DNA from: Ralstonia mannitolilytica
GTDB lineage: Bacteria > Pseudomonadota > Gammaproteobacteria > Burkholderiales > Burkholderiaceae
DNA: 64,000 nucleotides
Direction of reading: 5' to 3'
Assembly: GCF_905397375.1 (NCBI RefSeq)
Contig: NZ_CAJPVG010000009.1
Location: 143,375 to 207,374 of the forward strand
Made by a program: the position numbers and the translations under genes. Below the pieces are notes generated by a model that did no database searches, had not been told where the DNA came from, and worked only from the letters and a program-made list of their open reading frames with translations. Shown piece by piece: positions 35,483 to 45,092 of the stretch. Within the stretch, counting starts at the first letter, position 1. Each line of letters starts with the position of its first letter.

Positions 35483-37363
35483 TTACTGCTGCGCCGGCGA
35501 CTGGCTGTTGCCGGGCTTCCATACCTGGCCGATCGCCAGGCCCTGCAGCTTCTTGCGGCGGCCATACCAGAGATTGACCAGGGCGCGGTTGAAGAACACC
35601 GCCGAGAACATCGAGGTCAGGATGCCCAGGCAGTGCACCACCGCAAAGCCGCGCACCGGGCCCGAACCGAACGCCAGCAGCGCCAGGCCGGCGATCAGCG
35701 TGGTCACGTTCGAATCGAGGATGGTCGCCCAGGCGCGCTCGAAGCCGGCGGCGATCGCCATCTGGGCCGAGGCGCCGTTGCGCAGTTCTTCACGGATGCG
35801 CTCGTTGATCAGCACGTTGGCGTCGATGGCCATGCCGAGTGCCAGCGCGATGGCCGCAATGCCCGGCAGGGTCAGCGTGGCCTGCAGCATCGACAGGATG
35901 GCGATCAGCAGCAACACGTTCACGCCCAGCGCCACCACCGAGAAGGCGCCGAACAGCATGTAGTACACGATCATGAACAGCGAGACGGCGGCAAAGCCGT
36001 ACGCTGCGGAGTCAAAACCCTTGCGGATGTTGTCGGCACCGAGCGAAGGGCCGATCGTGCGTTCTTCGATGATCTCCATCGGCGCGGCGAGCGAGCCGGC
36101 GCGCAGCAGCAGCGCGAGGTCAGCCGACGCCTCCGTCGAACCCATGCCCGTGATCTGGAAGCGCGAGCCCAGTTCCGATTGGATGGTCGCTACTGTCAGC
36201 ACTTCGCCCTTGCCCTTCTCGAAGAGCACGATGCCCATGCGCTTGCCGATGTTCTCGCGCGACACGTCGCGCAGCACGCGGCCGCCCTGGCCATCGAGTG
36301 TGATGTCGACCGACGGATTGTGGTTCTGGTCGAAGCCGGCGGAGGCGCTGGTGATGCGGTCGCCCGTGAAGATCACCTGCTTCTGCAGCAGCACCGGCGC
36401 ACCGCGGCCCTGCGTGAAGAGCTCGTCGCCCAGAGGTACCGGGTCGCCGGCGCGTGGCAGCAGCGGTGCGTTCGGGTCGGCCAGGCGCGCTTCCAGGGTG
36501 GCGGTACGGCCAATGATGTCCTTGGCCTTGGCGGTGTCCTGCACGCCGGGCAGCTGGACGACGATGCGGTCCGGTCCCTGCTGCTGGATCACCGGTTCGG
36601 CCACGCCGAGTTCGTTCACGCGGTTGTGCAGCGTGACGATGTTCTGCTTGATGGCGTTGTCCTGCACTTCCTTCATCGCCGCAGCGGTGAAGGTGCCGGC
36701 GAGCGTGGCGCCATCGGCCGTCTTGTCGACGTTGAAAGCGAGCTCGCGCATGGAGTCGGCCAGCATGCCGCGGGCGCGCTCGGCATCGTCGGCGCTGCCG
36801 AACTTGATGGTCAGGGCCGAGCCGTTGCGGTCGATGCCGTTGTGGCGGATGCCCTTGTCGCGCAGTTGCGTGCGGATGTCGCCCGCCAGCGAGTCGAGCT
36901 TCTTGGTCAGCGCGCCCTTCATGTCGACCTGCAGCAGGAAGTGCACGCCGCCACGCAGGTCCAGGCCAAGGTACATCGGCAGCGCGTGGATGGCGGTCAG
37001 CCAGCGCGGCGAGCCCGACAGCAGGTTCAGCGCGACGATGTAGGTCGGATCATTCGGATCGGTGTTCAGGCCGCGGGCGAGCGCGTCCTTGGCCTTGAGC
37101 TGCGTGTCGGTGTCGGCAAAACGCACGCGCACGCTGCTGGAGGCGCCGTTGGTGTCGAAGAACACGCCGTTGGGCTGTATGTTGGCCGCGGCCAGCAGGC
37201 TCTCCACCTGCTTCTGCGTGTTCAGGTCGACCTTGACGGTCGCCTTGCCGGAAGACACCTGCACGGCAGGCGCCTCGCCGAAGAAGTTCGGCAGCGTATA
37301 GAGGAACCCGATGGCAAGCGCCACCAGGATCACAAGGTATTTCCAGAGCGGATAGCGATTCAT
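35483..37363 (-). CDS. secD: Protein translocase subunit SecD
   Basis: A 626-residue protein with one N-terminal helix (MNRYPLWKYLVILVALAIGF), a large periplasmic P1 domain and five C-terminal helices. Motifs are LGLDLRGGVHFLLQVD, LEARL, SLGADNIRKG and AIDANVLINERIREE. The length is typical. It partners SecF 77 bp downstream and acts late in Sec export. Confidence 0.97.
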   Translation of the reverse strand: MNRYPLWKYLVILVALAIGFLYTLPNFFGEAPAVQVSSGKATVKVDLNTQKQVESLLAAANIQPNGVFFDTNGASSSVRVRFADTDTQLKAKDALARGLNTDPNDPTYIVALNLLSGSPRWLTAIHALPMYLGLDLRGGVHFLLQVDMKGALTKKLDSLAGDIRTQLRDKGIRHNGIDRNGSALTIKFGSADDAERARGMLADSMRELAFNVDKTADGATLAGTFTAAAMKEVQDNAIKQNIVTLHNRVNELGVAEPVIQQQGPDRIVVQLPGVQDTAKAKDIIGRTATLEARLADPNAPLLPRAGDPVPLGDELFTQGRGAPVLLQKQVIFTGDRITSASAGFDQNHNPSVDITLDGQGGRVLRDVSRENIGKRMGIVLFEKGKGEVLTVATIQSELGSRFQITGMGSTEASADLALLLRAGSLAAPMEIIEERTIGPSLGADNIRKGFDSAAYGFAAVSLFMIVYYMLFGAFSVVALGVNVLLLIAILSMLQATLTLPGIAAIALALGMAIDANVLINERIREELRNGASAQMAIAAGFERAWATILDSNVTTLIAGLALLAFGSGPVRGFAVVHCLGILTSMFSAVFFNRALVNLWYGRRKKLQGLAIGQVWKPGNSQSPAQQ

Positions 37364-37452
37364 CTTGGATGGTGGTCAGTGCCCGAGGCGCTGCCTGGAG
37401 TCCTGGCGCCGCTGCCGCGCGTGCGGCACGGCGCCGGTCAAGCCGGATCGGA

Positions 37453-37785
37453 TTACAGCGCCTTGAGCGTGCCCTTGGGCAGCACGGCCGTCACGGCGCT
37501 CTTCTGGACGGTGATTTCGGTGTTGGCAGCGATTTCGACGGTGACGAACTGCTCGGCCACCTTCGTCACCTTGCCGAGGATGCCGCCGGCGGTGACGACT
37601 TCGTCGCCCTTGGCCAGGGCTTCGAGCATCGCCTTGGTTTCTTTCTGGCGCTTCATTTGCGGGCGGATCATGATGAACCACAGCACCACGAACATCAGGA
37701 TGATGGGCAGGAAGCTCATCAGGCCACCTGCTGCACCACCAGCCGCCGGTGCGGTTTGCGCGTAAGCGTCGGAAATGAGGAACAC
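37453..37785 (-). CDS. yajC: Preprotein translocase subunit YajC
   Basis: A 110-residue protein with one membrane helix (SFLPIILMFVVLWFIMIRPQ, the family hallmark) and a small cytosolic domain (LAKGDEVVTAGGILGKV). It associates with SecDF. It lies between tgt and secD on the same strand, the standard order. Confidence 0.96.
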   Translation of the reverse strand: MFLISDAYAQTAPAAGGAAGGLMSFLPIILMFVVLWFIMIRPQMKRQKETKAMLEALAKGDEVVTAGGILGKVTKVAEQFVTVEIAANTEITVQKSAVTAVLPKGTLKAL

Positions 37786-37890
37786 GTCAAAACTCCGTAA
37801 TGGTTCGTCAATCGGTCAAAAATCGGACCGGACATTCTACCATCGCGGTGCTGCGGCAAATGGGCGCGCCCGGCGCCCCGGATCGGCGGC

Positions 37891-39042
37891 TTACAGGGCT
37901 CCGCGCGCGCGGTCGGCGGCAAAGCGCGCCTGGAATGCGGCAAAGCCGTGCGACTCGATGGCGGCGCGCATTTCGGCCATCAGCTCCAGGTAGTAATGCA
38001 GGTTGTGGATGGTGTTCAGGCGTGCGCCGAGGATCTCGCCCACGCGCTGCAGGTGGTGCAGGTACGCCCGCGAGAAATTGCGGCAGGTGTAACAGCCGCA
38101 GGTCTCGTCCAGCGGGCGCGGATCGTTGCGGTGCACGGCGTTCTTGATCTTGATGTCGCCAAAGCGCGTGAACAGCCAGCCGTTGCGCGCATTGCGGGTC
38201 GGCATCACGCAGTCGAACATGTCCACGCCCGCTGCCACGCCTGCCACGAGGTCTTCCGGCGTGCCCACGCCCATCAGGTAGTGCGGCTTGTCGGCCGGCA
38301 GGCGCGGCGCCACGCGCTGCAGCACGCGCATCATGTCTTCCTTGGGCTCGCCGACGGACAGACCGCCGATGGCGTAGCCGCCGAAGCCCTGGCCGCCGGC
38401 GTCGGCGTCGATCGCCTGCAGGCCGGCCAGCGATTCATCGCGCAGGTGCTCGAACATGCCGCCCTGCACGATGCCGAACAGCGCGTTCGGATTGCCTTCG
38501 CGCTCGAATTCATTGCGCGAGCGCTGCGCCCAGCGCAGGCTCATGCGCATCGAGGCCGCGGCTTCCGCCTCGGTGGCCGGCCGATCGCCGATCTTGTACG
38601 GCGTGCATTCGTCGAACTGCATGACGATGTCGGAGTTCAGCCGGCGCTGGATCTGCATGGAGATTTCCGGCGACAGGAACAGCCGGTCGCCATTGATGGG
38701 CGAGGCGAACGTCACGCCTTCTTCGGTGATCTTGCGCAGATCGCCCAGCGAAAACACCTGGAAACCGCCGGAATCGGTCAGGATGGGCTTGTCCCAGCCA
38801 TTGAAGCCGTGCAGGCCCTTGTGTGCATCCATCACGTCGAGGCCCGGACGCAGCCACAGGTGGAAGGTGTTGCCCAGGATGATCTGCGCGCCGATGTCCT
38901 CGAGCTCCGCCGGCGACATCGCCTTGACTGCGCCATAGGTGCCCACCGGCATGAAGATGGGCGTTTCCACCACACCGTGGTTCAGGGTCATGCGGCCGCG
39001 CCGGGCGAGGCCATCGGTGGTGAGGAGTTCGTACTTGAGCAT
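37891..39042 (-). CDS. tgt: Queuine tRNA-ribosyltransferase
   Basis: A 383-residue enzyme that exchanges guanine 34 for preQ1 in GUN-anticodon tRNAs. Substrate-site motif DSGGFQVFSL and FDCVMPTRNARNG (nucleophile Asp) are present, as is the zinc site CGCYTCRNFSRAYLHHL. ATG 39042 (MLKYELLTTDG) begins 2 bp after the queA stop. A longer reading up to 39426 only overlaps queA. Confidence 0.97.
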   Translation of the reverse strand: MLKYELLTTDGLARRGRMTLNHGVVETPIFMPVGTYGAVKAMSPAELEDIGAQIILGNTFHLWLRPGLDVMDAHKGLHGFNGWDKPILTDSGGFQVFSLGDLRKITEEGVTFASPINGDRLFLSPEISMQIQRRLNSDIVMQFDECTPYKIGDRPATEAEAAASMRMSLRWAQRSRNEFEREGNPNALFGIVQGGMFEHLRDESLAGLQAIDADAGGQGFGGYAIGGLSVGEPKEDMMRVLQRVAPRLPADKPHYLMGVGTPEDLVAGVAAGVDMFDCVMPTRNARNGWLFTRFGDIKIKNAVHRNDPRPLDETCGCYTCRNFSRAYLHHLQRVGEILGARLNTIHNLHYYLELMAEMRAAIESHGFAAFQARFAADRARGAL

Positions 39043-39044
39043 GG

Positions 39045-40106
39045 TCAGGGGGATCCGGTGTCGCCGGGTTCGGATGGGGCGCGCGTGAGCAGCATGGCGT
39101 CGCCGTAGCTGAAGAAGCGATAGCGCTGGGCAATGGCATGCCGGTAAGCGTCGCGGATGGCCTGCATGCCCGCAAACGCCGACACCAGCATCAGCAGCGT
39201 CGATTTGGGCAGGTGGAAGTTGGTCACCAGCGCATCGACCACCCGGAAGCGATAACCCGGCGTGATGAAGATATCGGTGTCGCCGCTGCCGGCCTGCAGC
39301 GTCCCGTCGGGCAGCGCCGCCGATTCCAGTGCGCGCATGGAGGTCGTGCCGACCGCGATCACGCGCCCGCCCGCGGCCCGCGTGGCGCGAATGGTGTCCG
39401 CCAGTTCCGGCGAGATGGCGTACCACTCGCTGTGCATGCGGTGCTCGGCGATGTTCTCCACACGCACCGGCTGGAACGTGCCCGCGCCCACGTGCAGAGT
39501 GAGGAAGCCGCGCTTGACGCCCATCGCATCGAGCCTGGCGAACAGCGCATCGTCGAAATGCAGGCCCGCCGTGGGCGCCGCGACGGCGCCGGGATTGCGC
39601 GCATACACAGTCTGGTAGCGCGTTTCGTCAAAGCTGTCGGGGTCGTGCTCGATGTACGGCGGCAGCGGCAGGCGGCCGTGCTGCTCGATCAGGTCCAGCG
39701 CCGGCTGCGGAAAGCGCAGCGTGAAGAACGGCTCGGCGCGCGGGCCCACCGTCACATCGAAGGCATCGGCCAGGCGCAGCGTGGTGCCTTCCACGGGGGG
39801 CTTGCTCGAGCGGATCTGCGCGAGCACGGTGTGCTCGTCCAGCAGCCGCTCCACCAGCACTTCGACCTTGCCGCCGCTGGCTTTCTGGCCGAAGAAGCGC
39901 GCCTTGATGACGCGCGTGTCGTTGAAGACCAGCAGGTCGCCGGGGCGTACGTAGTCGACCAGGTCGGAGAACTGGCGATCGTCAAAATGCACGCCGTCGG
40001 CCTCACGGCGAAGGGCCAGCAGGCGGCTCGCGGTGCGGTCGGGCAGGGCGGTTTGCGCGATCAGCTCGGGCGGCAGATCGAAATCGAAATCGGACAGCGT
40101 CAGCAT
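39045..40106 (-). CDS. queA: S-adenosylmethionine:tRNA ribosyltransferase-isomerase
   Basis: A 353-residue enzyme of queuosine synthesis. It begins LSDFDFDLPPELIAQ and has the conserved GDLLVFNDTRVIKAR and AAPTAGLHFD, plus TLHVGAGTFQPV. The length matches QueA. ATG 40106 is the family start; a much longer open frame reading through the recG region is an artefact of high GC. It heads queA-tgt-yajC-secD-secF and is divergent from recG across 132 bp. Confidence 0.97.
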   Translation of the reverse strand: MLTLSDFDFDLPPELIAQTALPDRTASRLLALRREADGVHFDDRQFSDLVDYVRPGDLLVFNDTRVIKARFFGQKASGGKVEVLVERLLDEHTVLAQIRSSKPPVEGTTLRLADAFDVTVGPRAEPFFTLRFPQPALDLIEQHGRLPLPPYIEHDPDSFDETRYQTVYARNPGAVAAPTAGLHFDDALFARLDAMGVKRGFLTLHVGAGTFQPVRVENIAEHRMHSEWYAISPELADTIRATRAAGGRVIAVGTTSMRALESAALPDGTLQAGSGDTDIFITPGYRFRVVDALVTNFHLPKSTLLMLVSAFAGMQAIRDAYRHAIAQRYRFFSYGDAMLLTRAPSEPGDTGSP

Positions 40107-40238
40107 GAGAAGTGGCGCAGACGTGGATTGCACCAGGTGAGGGTGGCGGGCGCCGGTACAATCGGGCGACACCGCAAAGTTCGCCATTGTAAACGTCCTG
40201 TGCCGCCTCGCGCCCGCTCCGCCCCTGATGCCGCTCTG

Positions 40239-42386
40239 ATGCCCGACGCTGATACCGCGCCGGCGCCCCAGCCAAAGCGCGGGGCGGCGGCCGACAAGGC
40301 GCCCAAGGCCGCCCGCCCGGCGGACAAGCTCGCCAAGCTGGGCCTGCACCGCGACGTCGATCTCGTCCTGCATCTGCCGATGCGCTATGAGGACGAAACC
40401 ACGCTTCTGACCATCGCCGAGGCCATCGCGCGCGCCAACACCGGCTGGGCCGCGCAGGTCGAAGGCACGGTCACGCGCAACGAAGTGGCGTTCCGGCCGC
40501 GCCGGCAGCTCGTCGTGCATATCGCCGACGATTCCGGCGAACTCGTGCTGCGCTTCCTCAATTTCTACGGCAGCCAGGTCAAGCAGATGGCCGAAGGCGT
40601 GCGCCTGCGCGTGCGCGGCGAGGTGCGCGGCGGCTTCTTCGGCGCGGAGATGGTCCACCCCACCGTGCGCGCCGTGGCCGAGGACGAGCCGCTGCCCGAC
40701 CGGCTGACGCCGGTGTATTCGACGGTGGCCGGGGTGCCGCAGGCGTATCTTCGCAAGGCGATCCTGAACACGCTCACGCGTACGCCGCTGCCCGAAACGC
40801 TGCCGAACAGCCTCCTCATCGGGCCGCTCGCGCCGTTGAAACTGATGCCGCCCGCCGAGGCGGTGCGGTTGCTGCACCAGCCCACGCCCGACGTGGACGA
40901 GCACAGCCTGGTCGAACGCACGCATCCGGCGTGGCTGCGCATCAAGTTTGACGAACTGCTGTCGCAGCAGCTCTCGCTCAAGCGGGCGCAGGCCGCGCGT
41001 CGCATGCGCACCGCGCCCGTGCTGCGCGCCACCGGCAGCAATGGCTTGCTCGCGCGCTTCATGCAGGCACTGCCGTTCAACCTGACGGGCGCCCAGGCGC
41101 GCGTGTGGGAAGAGATCGGCGCCGACCTCGCGCACCCGTATCCGATGCAGCGGCTGCTGCAGGGCGACGTGGGGAGCGGCAAGACCGTCATCGCCGCGCT
41201 GGCTGCATGCCAGGCCATCGATGCGGGCTGGCAGGCCGCGTTGATGGCGCCGACCGAACTGCTGGCCGAGCAGCACTACCGCAAGCTCACTGCATGGCTG
41301 GAGCCGCTCGGCGTGGACATCGTCTGGCTGGCCGGCAGCCTCAGGCGCAAACAGAAGGACGAAGCCGCCGCCCGGGTGGCCGCAGGCACGGCGCAACTCG
41401 TGATCGGCACGCATGCGCTCATCCAGGACACCGTCACGTTCGCACGCCTGGGGCTGGCGGTTGTGGACGAACAGCACCGCTTCGGTGTGACGCAGCGTCT
41501 CGCCTTGCGCGGCAAATCCAGCGGCAAGACCAGCGGCACCGAAGCGCCAGCCGCCAACGCCCCGGTGCCGCACCAGCTCATGATGTCGGCGACGCCAATT
41601 CCGCGCACGCTGGCGATGACGTATTACGCGGATCTCGACGTCTCGGCCATCGACGAACTGCCGCCCGGCCGCACGCCCGTGGTCACGCGCCTGGTGAACG
41701 ACGCCCGCCGCGACGAGGTGATCGAGCGCATCTACGCCGCCGCGCGCGAGGGGCGGCAGGTCTACTGGGTCTGCCCGCTCATCGAAGAGAGCGAAGCGCT
41801 GCAGCTGCAGACCGCGGTGGAAACCTTCGAGACCCTTTCGCAAAGCCTCCAGGGGTTGAAGGTCGGCCTGGTGCACGGGCGCCTGCCGTCTGCCGACAAG
41901 GCGGCCGTGATGAGCGCGTTTGCCAGCGGCGAGCTGCACGTGCTCGTGGCCACCACCGTCATCGAAGTCGGCGTGGACGTGCCCAATGCCTCGCTGATGG
42001 TGATCGAACACGCCGAGCGTTTCGGCCTTGCCCAGTTGCACCAGTTGCGCGGGCGCGTGGGGCGCGGCACGGCGGAATCCGTGTGCGTGCTGCTGTACCA
42101 GGCGCCGCTGTCGCCCACGGCCAAGCAGCGCCTGCAGACCATGCGCGAGACCACCGACGGCTTCGAGATCGCCCGGCGCGACCTGGAGATCCGCGGCCCG
42201 GGCGAATTCCTCGGTGCACGGCAATCGGGCGAGGCCATGCTGCGCTTTGCCGATCTGAACCACGATGCCTGGCTGGTCGAATTTGCGCAGGAAGCGGCGC
42301 AGGCCATGCTCGCGCGCTTTCCGGAAGCGGTGGATGCGCACCTCAAGCGCTGGCTGGGCGAGCGCGAACATTACCTGCGCGTGTAG
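40239..42386 (+). CDS. recG: ATP-dependent DNA helicase RecG
   Basis: A 715-residue helicase that reverses stalled replication forks and processes Holliday junctions. The N-terminal wedge domain (OB fold) covers roughly residues 30-250. The motor has Walker A GDVGSGKTVIAA, the motif II variant DEQHRFGV, MSATPIPRTLAMT and the C-terminal QLRGRVGRG. A start at ATG 40239 is chosen; GTG 40200 would add 13 residues. recG followed by oxyR is a conserved Burkholderiales pair. Confidence 0.96.
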   Translation: MPDADTAPAPQPKRGAAADKAPKAARPADKLAKLGLHRDVDLVLHLPMRYEDETTLLTIAEAIARANTGWAAQVEGTVTRNEVAFRPRRQLVVHIADDSGELVLRFLNFYGSQVKQMAEGVRLRVRGEVRGGFFGAEMVHPTVRAVAEDEPLPDRLTPVYSTVAGVPQAYLRKAILNTLTRTPLPETLPNSLLIGPLAPLKLMPPAEAVRLLHQPTPDVDEHSLVERTHPAWLRIKFDELLSQQLSLKRAQAARRMRTAPVLRATGSNGLLARFMQALPFNLTGAQARVWEEIGADLAHPYPMQRLLQGDVGSGKTVIAALAACQAIDAGWQAALMAPTELLAEQHYRKLTAWLEPLGVDIVWLAGSLRRKQKDEAAARVAAGTAQLVIGTHALIQDTVTFARLGLAVVDEQHRFGVTQRLALRGKSSGKTSGTEAPAANAPVPHQLMMSATPIPRTLAMTYYADLDVSAIDELPPGRTPVVTRLVNDARRDEVIERIYAAAREGRQVYWVCPLIEESEALQLQTAVETFETLSQSLQGLKVGLVHGRLPSADKAAVMSAFASGELHVLVATTVIEVGVDVPNASLMVIEHAERFGLAQLHQLRGRVGRGTAESVCVLLYQAPLSPTAKQRLQTMRETTDGFEIARRDLEIRGPGEFLGARQSGEAMLRFADLNHDAWLVEFAQEAAQAMLARFPEAVDAHLKRWLGEREHYLRV

Positions 42387-42640
42387 CGGCGTCGCACGCC
42401 CAGTCCATCATGTCGGCGCGGATCCGGCGGCTGTCGCGCCTTGCCGCACTCATGCAGGAATCCGTGCAACAGCGATGCAAGCTGCACCCCTGTCGTTTCG
42501 GCGATGCAGTCGGACCGGCGTGTCGCACGGGGCAGCGCCTCCATCGACCGCGAGTGCGGTAAAAGGCATTCGGCGCGGACCCAGCAACATCCCCCGTCAC
42601 AAGGTAAAATCTATCGACATCCAAAAGCCGATTGATTGCC

Positions 42641-43588
42641 ATGACGCTCACCGAACTCAAGTACATCGTTGCCGTTGCGCGCGAACGCCACTTCGGGCGC
42701 GCGGCCGAGGCCTGCTTCGTCTCGCAGCCGACGCTGTCGGTCGCCATCAAGAAGCTCGAAGACGAACTGGCCGTGCAGATCTTCGAGCGCGGGGCGTCGG
42801 AAGTCAGCGTCACGCCCGTCGGCGAGCAGATCGTCACGCAGGCGCAGCGCGTGCTCGAGCAGACCATGGCGATCCGCGAGATCGCCAAGCAGGGCATGGA
42901 CCCGCTTGCGGGGCCGCTGCGCCTCGGTGTGATCTATACGATCGGGCCGTACCTGCTGCCGGCGCTGGTCAAGCAGATGATCGACACCGTGCCGCAAATG
43001 CCCCTGATGCTGCAGGAGAACTTCACGGTGCGGCTGGTGGAGTTGCTCAAGCAGGGCGAAATCGACTGCGCCATCATGGCCGAGCCGTTTCCCGAGACGG
43101 GCCTCATGACCATGCCGCTGTACGACGAACCGTTCGTGGTGGCGGTACCGCGCGGCCATGAACTCGCCAAGGTGGAAGCTGTGGACCCGGAAGCGCTCAA
43201 GCAGCAGACGATGCTGCTGCTCGGCAACGGACATTGCTTCCGCGATCACGTCCTGGGCGTGTGCCCCGAGCTGTCGCGCTTTTCGCAGAACGCCGACGGC
43301 ATCCAGAAAACGTTCGAGGGCTCGTCGCTGGAGACGATTCGCCACATGGTGGCCAGCGGCGTCGGCATCACCGTGCTGCCGCGCACCTCGGTCCCCAGCA
43401 TGCAGCCGGCCAGCAATGACCTGCTGACGTATGTGCCGTTCCAGGAGCCGGTGCCCGACCGCCGCGTCGTTCTGGCCTGGCGCAAGAGCTTCACCCGCAT
43501 CGCCGCCATCGAGGCGGTGGCCAAGGCGGTCTCCCAATGTGACCTGCCGGGCGTCAAGCCCTTGCCGCCCGCGCCGCTTCTCCACTGA
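42641..43588 (+). CDS. oxyR: Hydrogen peroxide-responsive regulator OxyR
   Basis: A 315-residue LysR-type regulator. The HTH reads FGRAAEACFVSQPTLSVAIKKLE. The redox pair is in GNGHCFRDHVLGVC, matching the Cys199/Cys208 pair of E. coli OxyR, which forms a disulfide on peroxide and activates katG and ahp genes. ATG 42641 (MTLTELKYIV) is the conserved start. It is the last clear core gene: metal-related cargo begins immediately downstream. Confidence 0.95.
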   Translation: MTLTELKYIVAVARERHFGRAAEACFVSQPTLSVAIKKLEDELAVQIFERGASEVSVTPVGEQIVTQAQRVLEQTMAIREIAKQGMDPLAGPLRLGVIYTIGPYLLPALVKQMIDTVPQMPLMLQENFTVRLVELLKQGEIDCAIMAEPFPETGLMTMPLYDEPFVVAVPRGHELAKVEAVDPEALKQQTMLLLGNGHCFRDHVLGVCPELSRFSQNADGIQKTFEGSSLETIRHMVASGVGITVLPRTSVPSMQPASNDLLTYVPFQEPVPDRRVVLAWRKSFTRIAAIEAVAKAVSQCDLPGVKPLPPAPLLH

Positions 43589-43604
43589 AGACGTCAGAGG
43601 GCCA

Positions 43605-43690
43605 TGTGTCGGCATAGCGAAGAAAATTAGAAAAAGCGCCGACCTGACTGGCGAGAATAGCGAAGTAAGTTAGAAAAAATAGCGAAGTAG
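43605..43690. repeat. Short A-rich repeats beside oxyR, possible transposon end
   Basis: Three related units: ATAGCGAAGAAAATTAGAAA at 43614, ATAGCGAAGTAAGTTAGAAA near 43658 and AATAGCGAAGTAGGCT at 43679. They follow TGTGTCGG at 43605, only 17 bp after the oxyR stop. A 5'-TGT followed within a few bases by irregularly spaced ~20-bp repeats is the layout of Tn7/Tn5053-class ends, where the repeats bind the transposase. The complementary right end is not in view, so this is a hypothesis. Confidence 0.5.
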
Positions 43691-43868
43691 GCTGGAGCAT
43701 GAAAGAGGCGCGCGCGAGTGTCCCGTCCCCGGGGCGCCAGCCTGCCCAGCCATGCAACCAGTGCGGTGCGAGAGTCAAGCATTGTCGTCTTGCCACCGGA
43801 TGTCCATCGCCGACCGCCTCAGATGCCCGGCTGAGTGTCGGCAGTATGAACCCATGCAAGGCGTCCTG

Positions 43869-44879
43869 TTAGCGGGTCACTGGAAACCCGATCGCGAGAA
43901 CAAACGCAAAAAGCGCGTACAAAGAGCTGACTGCTACCAGGGTTCGCCCATGCACGACTCCGCGCCGGAACATCATCCACAAGAACAAGATGGCGACCGC
44001 AGTAATGATGCCGGACGCAAGCAGCGGCCCGTCAAATCGCCATGGAGTGTAGAAGATCCCCAGTGCACTCGGGATGGTGGCCTGAATCATCATGGCCCCC
44101 GAGATGTTTGCCAGGGCGAGGCGTTCCTTGCCCCGGCGGACCCAAATCAGAGCGTTCATCGTCTCGGGCAACTCCGTCGCAACGGGGCTGAGCAATAGCG
44201 CGACAAGGTGTGCTGGCCAGTGCAGCGCTGTGCCAATCGCTTCAAGCTGTGCCACAAAGACGTGTGAAGCGCCGCCAATCACGACCAGCGCGAGCAGCAC
44301 TTGCAGCACGGCCCACCCCAGTGGAGGTTCCGCCAACTTCGGGCGAATCGAGAGGGGCTCCAGTTCCTCTTCTTCAGGTGCCGTGTCACTGTCCTTGATC
44401 TCGCGCCAGACATAGATCGCATAGGCGACCAGGAAAAGAATGCCCAGCCAAGGCTTGTATGCAAAGGCAACAAGCCCCAGGGCAACCTTGACAACAAAGG
44501 CGCCCAGGAAAGCGGCCTGGTCCCGGCTCATGCGTGCATGGTCGACTTTGACTTCCGCGGTGGGACGGCCAAGCTCGCGTCGATTCATCATCAACGCCAA
44601 ACCAACTACCGCATATGCGAGTGTGGCCAGAACAAGCGGGCCGCCCATCGCAGCACCGACGCCGAGATCTTTCTGCTCAGGCGTCGAACCGAAGACCACG
44701 GCAACGAACGTGACGGCACTTTCAGGCAGTGCTGTGCCAAAGGCGGCCAACACCGAGCCGACGGCTGTGGCGCCGAGATTCAGTCGCTTGCCGCACCATT
44801 CAATGCCGTTGACGAAGTACTCGCAGGCCAAATAGATGGCGCCTGCCGATATCAGGAAAAGACCGATTGTGAGGAGCAT
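43869..44879 (-). CDS. CaCA-family sodium/calcium-type cation antiporter
   Basis: A 336-residue membrane protein with two inverted halves. Alpha-1 repeat: AVGSVLAAFGTALPESAVTF; alpha-2: LLLSPVATELPETMNALIW, each with the acidic residue used for ion binding. A charged loop (DSDTAPEEEELEPL) separates the halves. The family exchanges Ca2+ for Na+ or H+, but a yybP-ykoY-type Mn2+ riboswitch just upstream suggests that here it exports Mn2+. The start at ATG 44879 is preferred because GTG 44951 would fall at the edge of the riboswitch. Confidence 0.85.
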   Translation of the reverse strand: MLLTIGLFLISAGAIYLACEYFVNGIEWCGKRLNLGATAVGSVLAAFGTALPESAVTFVAVVFGSTPEQKDLGVGAAMGGPLVLATLAYAVVGLALMMNRRELGRPTAEVKVDHARMSRDQAAFLGAFVVKVALGLVAFAYKPWLGILFLVAYAIYVWREIKDSDTAPEEEELEPLSIRPKLAEPPLGWAVLQVLLALVVIGGASHVFVAQLEAIGTALHWPAHLVALLLSPVATELPETMNALIWVRRGKERLALANISGAMMIQATIPSALGIFYTPWRFDGPLLASGIITAVAILFLWMMFRRGVVHGRTLVAVSSLYALFAFVLAIGFPVTR

Positions 44880-44954
44880 GAAATGAGGTAGCCAGGCGAA
44901 CGAGATAAACCAATGGCGCAACGACGCGCGTCGCCCGGCCTGGGTGTGCACGTC

Positions 44955-45080
44955 GCGGCCAAAGGTCTCGCCTAGCGGCTCTGCTTGCAGCAGAGGCTGT
45001 CCACACCATGAGACGGCAAGGTCTCAAGTTTGTTGACGTGGACTTCCGAGCATTGCGCCCGGAATGGCTACTCCCCAATG
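44955..45080 (-). promoter_or_regulatory. yybP-ykoY-type Mn2+ riboswitch
   Basis: On the minus strand the leader of the antiporter gene contains GGGGAGTAGCC (45076 down to 45066), then GTCAACA, and near the 3' end GGCGAGACCTTTGGCC (44972 down to 44957). These are the conserved blocks of the yybP-ykoY Mn2+ riboswitch as seen in the E. coli alx and mntP leaders. The order and spacing (about 125 nt in all) fit. Such riboswitches turn on Mn2+ exporters when Mn2+ is high. The start codon lies about 75 nt further on, room for a translational or terminator switch. A covariance-model search would settle it. Confidence 0.78.
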
Positions 45081-45092
45081 ACAACGGGCCGG

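Noticed and set aside
39138..40238. A 367-codon N-terminal extension of RecG
   Set aside because: It is antisense to queA. RecG proteins start about where ATG 40239 lies.
39045..42371. An 1108-codon minus-strand frame ending in QueA
   Set aside because: Only the last 353 codons are QueA-like. The upstream part is antisense to recG and has no family features.
44880..44951. GTG 44951 as start of the cation antiporter
   Set aside because: It lies at the 3' edge of the riboswitch and would add 24 residues without similarity to the family.
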